NCBI RefSeq assembly: GCF_001742145.1
Contig: NZ_CP015749.1
Location: 2,294,001 to 2,358,000 of the forward strand
Direction: 5' to 3'
Origin: Pectobacterium parmentieri
GTDB taxonomy: Bacteria > Pseudomonadota > Gammaproteobacteria > Enterobacterales > Enterobacteriaceae
Length of the DNA stretch: 64,000 nt
The first letter of the stretch is position 1. Each line of letters opens with the position of its first letter. Under the pieces are notes generated by a model. It saw only the letters and a program-made list of their open reading frames with translations. It was not told the origin of the DNA and did not search any database. This document shows, piece after piece, positions 33,796-41,887 of the stretch. Both the position numbers and the translations under genes were made by a program.

Positions 33796-33964
33796 CACAC
33801 CTTTAGAGCCGGAAGAAATCATCGATCAGTGCAGAGCATTGATCTATGCCGTTATCGAGACCAAACAGCCTCAAGTCAAAGAAATTCTGACGTTCATCCT
33901 CTGGGAAAGGCTCGACTGGTTATATCAGGATTTTCATGCAGAAGAAGTCGTTCAAAACCAGTAA
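33785..33964 (+). CDS. Small acidic protein, unknown function
   Basis: This 59-residue protein starts at ATG 33785, preceded by CGGAGGTG. It is acidic and helical, with no membrane segment (L-E-P-E-E-I-I-D-Q-C-R-A-L-I near residue 7, E-R-L-D-W-L-Y-Q-D-F near 41). It overlaps the 35-residue frame upstream. Such small acidic genes are common in enterobacterial mobile elements, but this one is not recognised. Confidence 0.6.
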   Translation: MFDNTPLEPEEIIDQCRALIYAVIETKQPQVKEILTFILWERLDWLYQDFHAEEVVQNQ

Positions 33965-34052
33965 TGTGAAATAATCACCATTCCTTCCGTAATCGGATCT
34001 GGCATACAGGCATACTCTGCCAGTCAGATCCCCCCTTAATAGATCACTTTAA

Positions 34053-34298
34053 GTGAATTCAATCCGAGTTTTAAATGTAGAGCTTCAGCCCAGCACCTTG
34101 CACTGTTACCTGAAACAGTATGGTATTGTCTGGCGAAAATCTGCGCTAACGCTAAAAATCAAAGACCTACATCATGATGAAGTCGATATCAATCTGAATC
34201 CCATAATCAGTGCGGGATCGGTGACTAGGGGCAACAAGGACACTTTGCCACACAAGCACAGAACCAGAATTATTATCTGTCCTGAGCACACAGCGTGA
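34053..34298 (+). CDS. Doubtful small ORF, possible remnant
   Basis: This 81-residue frame with a GTG start and no convincing ribosome site is basic and His-rich (H-K-H-R-T-R near the end). It may be debris. It is the only sizeable frame in the 700-bp gap between 33965 and the peptide cluster. The rest, from 34300 to 34650, is very AT-rich and probably holds the cluster promoter. Confidence 0.3.
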   Translation: MNSIRVLNVELQPSTLHCYLKQYGIVWRKSALTLKIKDLHHDEVDINLNPIISAGSVTRGNKDTLPHKHRTRIIICPEHTA

Positions 34299-34664
34299 GT
34301 GAAGACCATAACGTTAGTTGGCATAGAACTACATCATCCACAAAAGACGAGAAGTTTATCGCGGGGTAAACACAAGCTATCTGAAGTGTAACGGTAGACA
34401 AAGAAAGCTGTGTATTGGCATTACTGTCTTATGATATTTATCATATATGGCATATCTACCGTATATAAAATTATATTATGAAAAAACTATTTGGGTCAAA
34501 CATATATACGTATGCTATAAAATAGGCATTTTAAATTCATTAAAAAACAATACGTTGTAAAAATAAACAATTTAAATCATCTAAAAAACAAAAAGATAAC
34601 AACAAATTTACAATCAGATGGATTTGATGTAGGATTCTGTTACATATCTGGTTGGAGCAATAAG

Positions 34665-34823
34665 ATGAAATCTGAAAACACAGCAAAAAAACCTATTGAA
34701 AACAAAGCCGTTACTATAAAAAATAATGCAGTTCTAGCACGTCTAATGGAGGAGGTTAGACACGAAAAAGATATAATGGCAAACAGCCGTTATGATCGTG
34801 TTCACAACCGCCACAACCGTTAG
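34665..34823 (+). CDS. RiPP precursor peptide with Y-D-R / H-N-R / H-N-R core
   Basis: This 52-residue peptide starts at ATG 34665 with a TTGGAG ribosome site 7 nt upstream. Residues 1-40 are a Lys/Glu-rich helical leader; residues 41-52 are a core that reads as three aromatic-x-Arg triplets: Tyr43-Asp-Arg45, His47-Asn-Arg49 and His50-Asn-Arg52. The radical SAM maturase gene begins 4 bp after its stop. Three-residue cyclophane enzymes crosslink an aromatic first residue to the third residue of such motifs, and Tyr- and His-type triplets are known. The product would be a short, strongly cationic, strained peptide. The leader shows no clear protease site. Confidence 0.8.
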   Translation: MKSENTAKKPIENKAVTIKNNAVLARLMEEVRHEKDIMANSRYDRVHNRHNR

Positions 34824-34827
34824 TCAA

Positions 34828-35955
34828 ATGTTAGACACAGTTCTGTTAAAAACAGCAAGTAGGTGCAACCTGGATTGCACCTACTGCTATGTGTATCGGG
34901 GGGCAGATACGAGCTGGAAGGAACAGCCGTATCATATGTCAGATACAACGATCAAAAAAATAATAGAAAGACTGTCTGAATACAGCACTTATCAAAGTGC
35001 TGGTTTTGCCATAGTTCTACATGGTGGGGAACCACTTTTACTTGGATACAAACGTCTCGTATCCCTACTTACAGGGCTAAGAAATTATTTAATTCCTGAA
35101 AAATACCCCATAAGTATACAAACTAATGGAGCTTTAATTAGTGATAAAATTCTTGAACTATGTGAAAAGAATCAAGTAAGCATCTCTGTAAGTATAGATG
35201 GTTCAAGAAAAGCGAATGATATTGCTCGGTTTACTAGGAGCGGGAAAAGTAGCTTCAATGAAGTTGTTGCTGGTATAAAAAAACTAAGTTCGCATCCTAA
35301 TAGTAAGTTCTTGTTTGCAGGAACTTTATCCGTCGTACACCCCAATATACATCCACAGGATACTTATAACTATTTAAAAAAATTAAATACACCAAGTATG
35401 GATTTTCTTTTTCAGGATGGAAACCACGATAAACTTCCTGTCGGGAAAAGAGGCTTTGTCTCAACTGAATATGGAAACTGGTTACACTCTATTTTTTTAC
35501 TTTATATTAATGATCCCTCCCCTGTACCAATAAAAATCCTGGATGACATTATTAAAATTTTACTTGGTGGCACGCCAAGTAAAGAGGGAAAAGGAGAAAA
35601 TGATTTTGGAATTCTTGTGATTGAATCTGATGGAGAAATTAGAAAAAATGACACTTTGAGAGCTTCTTTCGAAGGAGTAGATTATTTTATCAATCGCCCG
35701 AATATTTATAGTTCGTCTATTTCAGACGTGATCAACACTGATGAGTTTAAAAAATACACAAAAACATCCATGCCGATATCCGAGACTTGCAAATCCTGTG
35801 AACACATTCATGTTTGTGGCGGGGGGATGCCGCTGTATAGATGGAGTAAGGAAAATGGATTTAATAATCCCTCCGTATATTGTGAAGATCATAAAGTTGT
35901 TATAAATGAAATAAAAAAATATTTAATTGATAACAGTCTAATAAGTGAGCAATGA
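34828..35955 (+). CDS. Radical SAM/SPASM peptide maturase (XyeB/FxsB/GrrM type)
   Basis: The 375-residue form starting at ATG 34828, 4 bp after the precursor stop, is preferred; an earlier in-frame ATG lies inside the precursor gene. The radical SAM cluster is Cys13-x3-Cys17-x2-Cys20 in R-C-N-L-D-C-T-Y-C-Y-V-Y, followed by A-D-T-S-W-K-E-Q-P-Y-H-M-S, the signature of maturases that form three-residue cyclophanes. A G-G-E-P motif follows near residue 74. The C-terminal SPASM-type cysteines (C-x2-C-x5-C-G-G-G and a later Cys) would hold auxiliary Fe-S clusters. It lacks its own ribosome site and is probably translated by coupling to the precursor. Confidence 0.9.
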   Translation: MLDTVLLKTASRCNLDCTYCYVYRGADTSWKEQPYHMSDTTIKKIIERLSEYSTYQSAGFAIVLHGGEPLLLGYKRLVSLLTGLRNYLIPEKYPISIQTNGALISDKILELCEKNQVSISVSIDGSRKANDIARFTRSGKSSFNEVVAGIKKLSSHPNSKFLFAGTLSVVHPNIHPQDTYNYLKKLNTPSMDFLFQDGNHDKLPVGKRGFVSTEYGNWLHSIFLLYINDPSPVPIKILDDIIKILLGGTPSKEGKGENDFGILVIESDGEIRKNDTLRASFEGVDYFINRPNIYSSSISDVINTDEFKKYTKTSMPISETCKSCEHIHVCGGGMPLYRWSKENGFNNPSVYCEDHKVVINEIKKYLIDNSLISEQ

Positions 35956-35956
35956 A

Positions 35957-36544
35957 ATGATTACAACAGCATGGGAAAAAGAAATAAATACCTCTCCATA
36001 TAAATATTTCTCTTGCTCTTCAGGGTTACCATCAGAGATATCAGATGATATTTTAGGTTGGCTTGAAACCAATGCCCCCTGGAAAAGAGTTAATCAGTCA
36101 TTTTATGACCAATATGAATTTAGTTTTTATGATGCCGAACTACCAGAAAAAATCAGTTTTATTAAAAGCGATATTTTTATTAATGAACTAAAATCCTTTC
36201 TCGAAAAAAACTTCACTGTATGTTTGTCAAACAAAGTTGATATTGTTGCTCACAAACTTATATCAGGTGATAAAATTAAAATCCACAATGATTATATAGA
36301 AGGACAGGAGAGTCACAGGATTCTTTTTCATTTTAATAAGGAGTGGAACGAAAATAATGGTGGATATTTTATGGTTTTTTCTAAGGACAACCCCGAGTCG
36401 TTACATGCCATAATTCCTCCCTTACATGGAAATGTCCAAGGATTCGAAATCTCCATAAACTCACATCATGCTGTTAGCAAAGTATATGATATGGAAAGAT
36501 ATAGTATCTTATATTCTTTTTACAGGAAAAAACATGGACATTAA
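35957..36544 (+). CDS. 2-oxoglutarate/Fe(II) oxygenase-like tailoring enzyme
   Basis: This 195-residue protein starts at ATG 35957, just after the maturase stop. The middle has I-K-I-H-N-D-Y, the His-x-Asp iron-binding pair of the 2-oxoglutarate dioxygenase fold, then H-R-I-L-F-H-F-N-K-E-W and N-N-G-G-Y-F-M-V-F, the typical continuation in prolyl-hydroxylase-like enzymes. A distal His occurs in N-S-H-H-A-V-S-K-V, with Arg in M-E-R-Y-S for 2-oxoglutarate. It probably hydroxylates the modified peptide. It overlaps the HExxH gene by 11 bp. Confidence 0.78.
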   Translation: MITTAWEKEINTSPYKYFSCSSGLPSEISDDILGWLETNAPWKRVNQSFYDQYEFSFYDAELPEKISFIKSDIFINELKSFLEKNFTVCLSNKVDIVAHKLISGDKIKIHNDYIEGQESHRILFHFNKEWNENNGGYFMVFSKDNPESLHAIIPPLHGNVQGFEISINSHHAVSKVYDMERYSILYSFYRKKHGH

Positions 36545-37331
36545 TAAATTCATATGCAAACCATTATCATGGGGATATAACGATCCTATTTTTTTATCCT
36601 TATGTGAGGACCATGCTGGATATACTATAAAAAATACGACCCAACCCCAAAATAATTCAGACAAAGAATTTTTTTTAAAAAAACCGGGCATAGATTATAT
36701 ACATCCAAAATTTCTGTCTGAATCAGAAAAAATAGCATGGGAATCGATGGGTATATCTTTTGTAGAGGAAGAGAATTTCCAGTATAGCTCATTCAATGAT
36801 TTAGCATTGCAGATGTATGAAAGCCTTGCATGCGTCAGAAACTTACAAAGCTCCATTTCGTCATTTGCCTTGGTATTTCATCCAATTTTATCGGCACCAA
36901 ATAATGACGTTAGTTTCAGTGACCCAGATATTCCTTTTGATATTTTTTGCTCTATACCATCGATTCAAGAAGCGAATCGTTTAGAAAGATTCACAGAAAG
37001 TGTTATTCACGAAACTTTACATCTTCAACTAACTTGTATTGAAAAACACATTCCATTGTTTCACGAAGAGTATTTATCTAACCACTTTTATTCTCCGTGG
37101 AAAGGTGAAGGTAGAAATGAAAGAGGCCTACTTCATGCCATTTATGTTTTCTCAAACATCAGAAAATACTGGATTACAATGAACAACTCATCTGTGAAAA
37201 ATAGTAATTTCATAGAAAGAAGAATAATTTCTATAACGAACGAATTAGAAAAATCTGAGCATATATTTACAAGCAAGGCCTTAACAAAGGAAGGCAGTAG
37301 ACTCGCAACACTCTGTTTTTCTGACTTATAG
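36534..37331 (+). CDS. HExxH-motif protein (mod_HExxH type), RiPP tailoring
   Basis: This 265-residue protein starts at ATG 36534, preceded by ACAGGA. It carries His159-Glu-Thr-Leu-His163 inside S-V-I-H-E-T-L-H-L-Q-L, and a later conserved-looking R-N-E-R-G-L-L-H-A-I-Y-V-F segment with His201 as a possible third ligand. This matches the HEXXH motif domain that accompanies FxsB-type radical SAM maturases. Members were first thought to be peptidases; some are now reported as iron/2-oxoglutarate peptide hydroxylases. It therefore either trims or hydroxylates the product. It is the last gene of the cluster; no transporter follows. Confidence 0.78.
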   Translation: MDINKFICKPLSWGYNDPIFLSLCEDHAGYTIKNTTQPQNNSDKEFFLKKPGIDYIHPKFLSESEKIAWESMGISFVEEENFQYSSFNDLALQMYESLACVRNLQSSISSFALVFHPILSAPNNDVSFSDPDIPFDIFCSIPSIQEANRLERFTESVIHETLHLQLTCIEKHIPLFHEEYLSNHFYSPWKGEGRNERGLLHAIYVFSNIRKYWITMNNSSVKNSNFIERRIISITNELEKSEHIFTSKALTKEGSRLATLCFSDL

Positions 37332-37512
37332 TCAAGATAACATATTTAATTTAACCGACAATATGTTTATTCTTTATAGGAGCGCTATCTTATTGAGCAG
37401 TAGTAGTCGGTATGCTCGGCATAAAATTTATTTTTATAAAAACAATTAACAACAATCGATAAAGCAGAATATAAATTAGATGACAGCTATGTTTATAGCT
37501 GTCATCTAAAAA

Positions 37513-37794
37513 TCAATAGTTATTCCAGTTATTCTCTAACCAAGCAATTACATTTTTATGGCTACGGACATCACCTGGTAGATTTTCTCTGATCATCTTT
37601 TCTACTTTAAGACCAATCGCCTTATTCTTTAAAGAGTGTTTCTCAGCAAATCTATTGATAAATGGAAGGACTTCATATCCTTCATGTCGGTTAAGCAATG
37701 TGCTATCTGGCTTTCCTGTCTTTTTCGGATCATCATTACCTAATGCTGTCCAACTATATGTATGCTTTAAATCTGATTGTGATAAAAGAGCCAT
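37513..37794 (-). CDS. Small protein, paralogue of the 61447-61740 gene
   Basis: This 93-residue protein of unknown function contains Y-S-W-T-A-L-G-N-D-D-P, then L-N-R-H-E-G-Y-E-V-L-P-F-I-N-R-F near residue 36. The gene at 61447 has the same order: L-S-W-T-R-T-G-T-D-T-P, then T-N-R-S-E-A-Y-E-V. The two lie at opposite sides of the island. It stands between the two radical SAM clusters and reads leftward behind hxsA. Confidence 0.6.
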   Translation of the reverse strand: MALLSQSDLKHTYSWTALGNDDPKKTGKPDSTLLNRHEGYEVLPFINRFAEKHSLKNKAIGLKVEKMIRENLPGDVRSHKNVIAWLENNWNNY

Positions 37795-37841
37795 TTCTCA
37801 CCTCATTACATTATTTAATTGACGAAAATAGTAAATATATT

Positions 37842-38498
37842 TCACCGAGCCAAAACCCCCAATGAATTCAGCAACTGGGTATCTAACGTTTCAGTAGCTG
37901 GTAAAGGGAGACCTTTATTAATTCGATATGTTTTTATAGCCGATCGGGTTCCCGGCCCCATAACGCCATCAATGATGCCCTCATAATAGCCTTTATCAAA
38001 CAAGGCAAATTGCACACGCATGATAAGCCTGCGTCTTTTTTCCTGATCGGAAGAGACACCATTCATGGAGGTATTGGTATTTTGGCTCGTTCCAGATCTT
38101 GAAGAGCTTACAGAATTTCCGGTTTCAGGACGAAGCGCTCTCGTTGAAGGTGAAGATGCCGCTGGCGAAGACGGTGATGACGTCACTCCTGAGCCGCTAC
38201 TCCCGGAAGATGAATCACTGCTGCGAGGGTAGTATGGTGTAGCACTACCACCATAATATCCACCACCGGATGAAGAACGGTGGGAGCTGTGCGAACTGTG
38301 GCTACGATGAGAGCTGTGGCTTCGGTGACCGGCAATATAAAAAGGCACTTCGGTATTGAGCGGTGCAAGCACAAGGTCGTGATCATTTAATGGAGAGTAG
38401 CCAAACTCTTCAATATTCATCGCGGCATCACTGGCCCACACCGAGTTATTGAGTGCTAAAAACCCAGGTAATAAAGAGGCTAACTTTAATCTTTTCAT
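37842..38498 (-). CDS. hxsA: His-Xaa-Ser repeat protein HxsA
   Basis: This 218-residue protein has an N-terminal signal peptide (residues 1-22, ending V-W-A). Residues 58-75 are six consecutive His-x-Ser repeats (H-R-S, H-S-S, H-R-S, H-S-S, H-S-S, H-R-S). A long Ser/Gly/Pro-rich linker follows, then a C-terminal domain of about 60 residues resembling peptidoglycan-binding domain 1 (A-L-F-D-K-G-Y-Y-E-G-I-I-D-G-V-M-G-P-G-T). In Hxs systems this is the presumed substrate of the paired radical SAM enzymes; the modification is not known. It overlaps hxsC by 4 bp. Confidence 0.92.
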   Translation of the reverse strand: MKRLKLASLLPGFLALNNSVWASDAAMNIEEFGYSPLNDHDLVLAPLNTEVPFYIAGHRSHSSHRSHSSHSSHRSSSGGGYYGGSATPYYPRSSDSSSGSSGSGVTSSPSSPAASSPSTRALRPETGNSVSSSRSGTSQNTNTSMNGVSSDQEKRRRLIMRVQFALFDKGYYEGIIDGVMGPGTRSAIKTYRINKGLPLPATETLDTQLLNSLGVLAR

Positions 38499-39607
38499 AG
38501 GATTGGTCTCGGCATTTGATGAAAACGGCCTTTTGATGAGGAGAAATAACCAGCACAGGATGATTTTTTACTGCATGGCTCACACGCTTCTGGGTAGTAA
38601 TTTTTCCAGTCAGAAATGGATTGTGTTGAATAATCCCACAGAGATTCAGGTAAGTGACACAATGGGTAATTAAATATCACCAACGGGACGCCCGCTCTGT
38701 TAGCCGTGTCGGTAGCTAAGGACAGAGAGGTCGCATACGAATCGTGACTGACAAAAATCTCATCCCAGTTCTTTCTTGCCCAGCCAATAGATTCCAATCC
38801 CATAATGGAGATCTGACTGATGTTAGAAAAAACCCTGCCAATATATTCCACCACGTCAGCAAGATCGTGGTAATTCGCCTTTGTTGGGATGACCCTTAAT
38901 TCAATGTTGATACCTGAATTTCCAGCGTTAATTAAACCCTTAACGGTGTCCCTGAAAGCACCATCACTCCCCACAAGATGATCATGAATGTGTTGTCGTG
39001 AAGAATAAAGCGGGATCCCAAAGGTGATGTTCATTCTTTTGCTTCGTTCTCTCACCTTTGCAGCAAAGCGAGCATCAGCAAACTGTCGACCATTGGTTAA
39101 TACATGCAGAGAGGTATCAGGAGCATTATCAATAACGAAATCAAGAAACGAGAGAAATTCTTCGCCATATAGCAGCGGTTCACCACCACTGACCCCGACA
39201 AGCCCATTAAAGTTAAATGCCGCAATCGCAAGGGCAGACTGTGTAAGAAGCCAGTCATCATTGGGTGTTTTTGGCGGTTGAGAACAGAACAGGCATCGGT
39301 TATTACATCTTTCCGTCACAAGGACAGTATTATGATTCGCTCTGCGAGACAAAATCACTCTGAGCATATTGCCATTATTCACAACGCCAATATCGCCATC
39401 TTCTACGGACTCGTATAGCTGGTTACTGACGATAGAGCCAGCATAATAAGGTGCAACCGCACCATCATCAAAAGAAGGTTGGATCAGTAAATTTGGCAGA
39501 AAAAACTGTGGATCAACGGGCTTCTTTTTGCACAGCCGATAGAAACCCATTTCAACCGTGTTTTTTGCCGTAAAACGGAAGATATCGTTTCTTAGCACCT
39601 CAGACAT
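38495..39607 (-). CDS. hxsC: Hxs radical SAM protein HxsC
   Basis: This 370-residue radical SAM enzyme has the cluster motif Cys101-x3-Cys105-x2-Cys108 (E-R-C-N-N-R-C-L-F-C), well inside the protein after a 95-residue N-terminal domain. It then has V-S-G-G-E-P-L-L for SAM binding and a C-terminal Cys set (C-x2-C-x5-C near residue 345). It is one of the two radical SAM proteins always paired in Hxs loci. It overlaps hxsB by 8 bp and hxsA by 4 bp. Confidence 0.92.
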   Translation of the reverse strand: MSEVLRNDIFRFTAKNTVEMGFYRLCKKKPVDPQFFLPNLLIQPSFDDGAVAPYYAGSIVSNQLYESVEDGDIGVVNNGNMLRVILSRRANHNTVLVTERCNNRCLFCSQPPKTPNDDWLLTQSALAIAAFNFNGLVGVSGGEPLLYGEEFLSFLDFVIDNAPDTSLHVLTNGRQFADARFAAKVRERSKRMNITFGIPLYSSRQHIHDHLVGSDGAFRDTVKGLINAGNSGINIELRVIPTKANYHDLADVVEYIGRVFSNISQISIMGLESIGWARKNWDEIFVSHDSYATSLSLATDTANRAGVPLVIFNYPLCHLPESLWDYSTQSISDWKNYYPEACEPCSKKSSCAGYFSSSKGRFHQMPRPIL

Positions 39608-40994
39608 AAGCCCACCTTTTCAGCATCGTTGCGGTAGGCCCATCCTGAGCAATGGCATTCATCAGGAACCGGAACATTCCCTTATGATATTGACAGAAGA
39701 TGGAGCGACTTCTATCGCCTACCGGCTCTCCCTGAACACTGATATTCTGGCAAGGGTCAGCACCGCAAAATGGCTGGTAAGCACAGGTATCACAACCCGG
39801 TAGAGCGAAATTGAACGATGAACTCAGAACTGACTGATAGTAAGGGCTTTGAGAAAAAGACAATCCTGAAACAGCCCCGGCACTAAAATCAGCATCTGCA
39901 TTCACCTTCTGAAGCATTCTGCTTTCGTCGCTACCATAAACACGGCCATCATAGTTAAAGAGAATACAGTTCAATACGACGCCACTGGGGGATTTCAGAT
40001 CGGCATAGCCACTAAAACCAGGATTGAAAATCCGCTTTAAATGTATCGCGGCTGAGTGTTCAACCACAGCAGTGCCTTTCTGGTTATGCCACAGAATTTC
40101 GTCAATCAACGCGGCGTAAAAGTCGAAATATTCCTGCATCGAGAAAGTGAAACTTTCTTTATGGGCAAATCCATAGGGGCTAACAGGTCTGACAAAGATA
40201 TCAGTCAAGCCTAATCCCAGATGGGCATCAATGATTGAACCCGGATGTTGGATCAATGCCTTGGTAACGGTCGTGACTGTCGCCACGCGACCTGCGCCAA
40301 GCTGCTCTCGCACCGCCAGCATCCCCGCAACGGCTTTTGAATAGGATTTACCTTCGGCAAGGAGACGGTTCTTATTGTGGATATCCTCACCACCATCCAG
40401 AGAAACGGAGAACGTGATATTGCGATCTTTAACCCAGTCCATCATGGACGATTCAAGCAGTGAAAGCGTTGTGGCAATCACCATTTCAAAGCATTGCTGA
40501 CCCAGCGTTCTCTCACACTCAGCGTATATTTCCTGGATCAGATCAAACCGGAGTAAAGGCTCCCCACCCTGCACTTCTATTTTATAGGGAGGAGAAGACA
40601 GTTTTTTAATGGTCTGAACGATGTCAGGGATGAGATGCGGATCAAGATCGTAACCTTCAGCACCGATTGCCGCCCGGCTGACCTGACAATACTTGCAGGT
40701 ATGATCGCATCTCAATGTTGGCACAATCATGAAAATCGGTCTGACAGCCAGATCGCTCATCAGCCGTTTAGCAAATCCTGAACTGAGTGAAGCAGAAGCC
40801 AGGTCTTCGGAAGCATCGTCGGCAATGAACAGCTTACTTTCCAGGATGTCACTAGACCGGAACTCCGGCGACCATTTATTGCAGGAAAGGCTTTCTAATT
40901 CATCGTTAGAGATGAAGTGATGAAAGCCAGCCAGATTGCTGATGAATACCCTGCCATCATTCAACCTGTCAAAGTTAAATGGCATTGGCTTCAT
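39600..40994 (-). CDS. hxsB: Hxs radical SAM/SPASM protein HxsB
   Basis: This 464-residue protein has the radical SAM motif Cys96-x3-Cys100-x2-Cys103 (L-R-C-D-H-T-C-K-Y-C-Q-V-S-R), then G-G-E-P-L-L near residue 144. The C-terminal SPASM-like cysteines are in C-D-T-C-A-Y-Q-P-F-C-G, followed by further Cys. The N-terminal 85 residues are the HxsB-specific region. It is coupled to hxsD by a 4-bp overlap. It should act with HxsC on HxsA. Confidence 0.93.
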   Translation of the reverse strand: MKPMPFNFDRLNDGRVFISNLAGFHHFISNDELESLSCNKWSPEFRSSDILESKLFIADDASEDLASASLSSGFAKRLMSDLAVRPIFMIVPTLRCDHTCKYCQVSRAAIGAEGYDLDPHLIPDIVQTIKKLSSPPYKIEVQGGEPLLRFDLIQEIYAECERTLGQQCFEMVIATTLSLLESSMMDWVKDRNITFSVSLDGGEDIHNKNRLLAEGKSYSKAVAGMLAVREQLGAGRVATVTTVTKALIQHPGSIIDAHLGLGLTDIFVRPVSPYGFAHKESFTFSMQEYFDFYAALIDEILWHNQKGTAVVEHSAAIHLKRIFNPGFSGYADLKSPSGVVLNCILFNYDGRVYGSDESRMLQKVNADADFSAGAVSGLSFSQSPYYQSVLSSSFNFALPGCDTCAYQPFCGADPCQNISVQGEPVGDRSRSIFCQYHKGMFRFLMNAIAQDGPTATMLKRWAYV

Positions 40995-41266
40995 TCGCTC
41001 AGCCTCACATCAATGCTTCTTAGCACCGTGGAGATGATTGAAGCCCTGATATGTCCGGTATGGCTTTGATGAGCTTCGCGGAGCTTGTAATCATTCAGGA
41101 GGCGTTCAAATTCAAACTTGATGGTGCCGTCAAAGGACTCAAAAGAAACGATCCAGTCGTTGTCATCTGCCCCCAGTTGCCATCTTGTGTAAGCAGACAT
41201 CCAATACAAACTATTTCTCACCACCCATTCAGAATGGTTTGTTTTTTCTATAGTTTTTATAAACAT
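40991..41266 (-). CDS. hxsD: Hxs system protein HxsD
   Basis: This 91-residue protein has the HxsD signature R-N-S-L-Y-W-M-S-A-Y-T-R-W-Q-L near residue 17 and F-E-R-L-L-N-D-Y-K-L-R near 53. It has no signal peptide. In Hxs loci it is an accessory protein of unknown role, perhaps helping substrate recognition. It is the first gene of the leftward hxsDBCA operon, where every gene overlaps the next. Confidence 0.9.
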   Translation of the reverse strand: MFIKTIEKTNHSEWVVRNSLYWMSAYTRWQLGADDNDWIVSFESFDGTIKFEFERLLNDYKLREAHQSHTGHIRASIISTVLRSIDVRLSE

Positions 41267-41887
41267 TGCTGTCCTGTCTAATTAATAACAATTAAAAAAT
41301 TGTAGACGTGAAATATTTTTATGCTAATGATTTTTTAAAATACTGCTTATACGATATAGCCCTACTATCGAAAAAGATCCACCTGAGAGCTAAAAATAAT
41401 TAATCCAATAAATTTAATTAAAAAAATAACAGCAAGATAACAGTATCAATTTATCTTGATTTAACTTGTATTCAATTGATGGCATGTTACGTTACAGTAG
41501 GTAGATCAGTGAAGAGCTTTGATCTACGTAGTAATCGAGGTTAGACAGCCACAGTATCTCTTGTAAACGGTATTATTAATTTAATAAAAAATTAGATTGA
41601 TAATCATTTCAGAGAAAGAAATTAGAAATTTTATTTACTCCTTTCATGAATTATGCTATACAGTCACTATCGACTGAAAAGAAAATAACACCTGTATAAA
41701 ATTTAAAATTAAGGTTCCGCTTTTTTGGTGGAAGGTTAAACCTTGTAATTTTTCCGAAAACCATTTGAAAAATCACAGGTATTAGATATATTACCCCGTT
41801 ATTGATATGACACCATAAATACTATATGCAATAACAAATTCTAACGGCCAGCTAAGCACCTACAAAATATAACATGGATAAATTATT
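41267..41887. promoter_or_regulatory. Intergenic region upstream of hxsD
   Basis: About 620 bp of AT-rich DNA separates the divergent hxs operon and the 303-residue gene. No gene is credible. An inverted repeat at 41501-41527 (GTAGATCA/TGATCTAC, 11-nt loop) is a possible operator. Promoters for both directions should lie here. Confidence 0.4.
41501..41527. promoter_or_regulatory. Inverted repeat, operator candidate
   Basis: GTAGATCA (41501-41508) and TGATCTAC (41520-41527) form a perfect 8-bp inverted repeat without a T-run, so a protein-binding site is likelier than a terminator. Confidence 0.35.
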
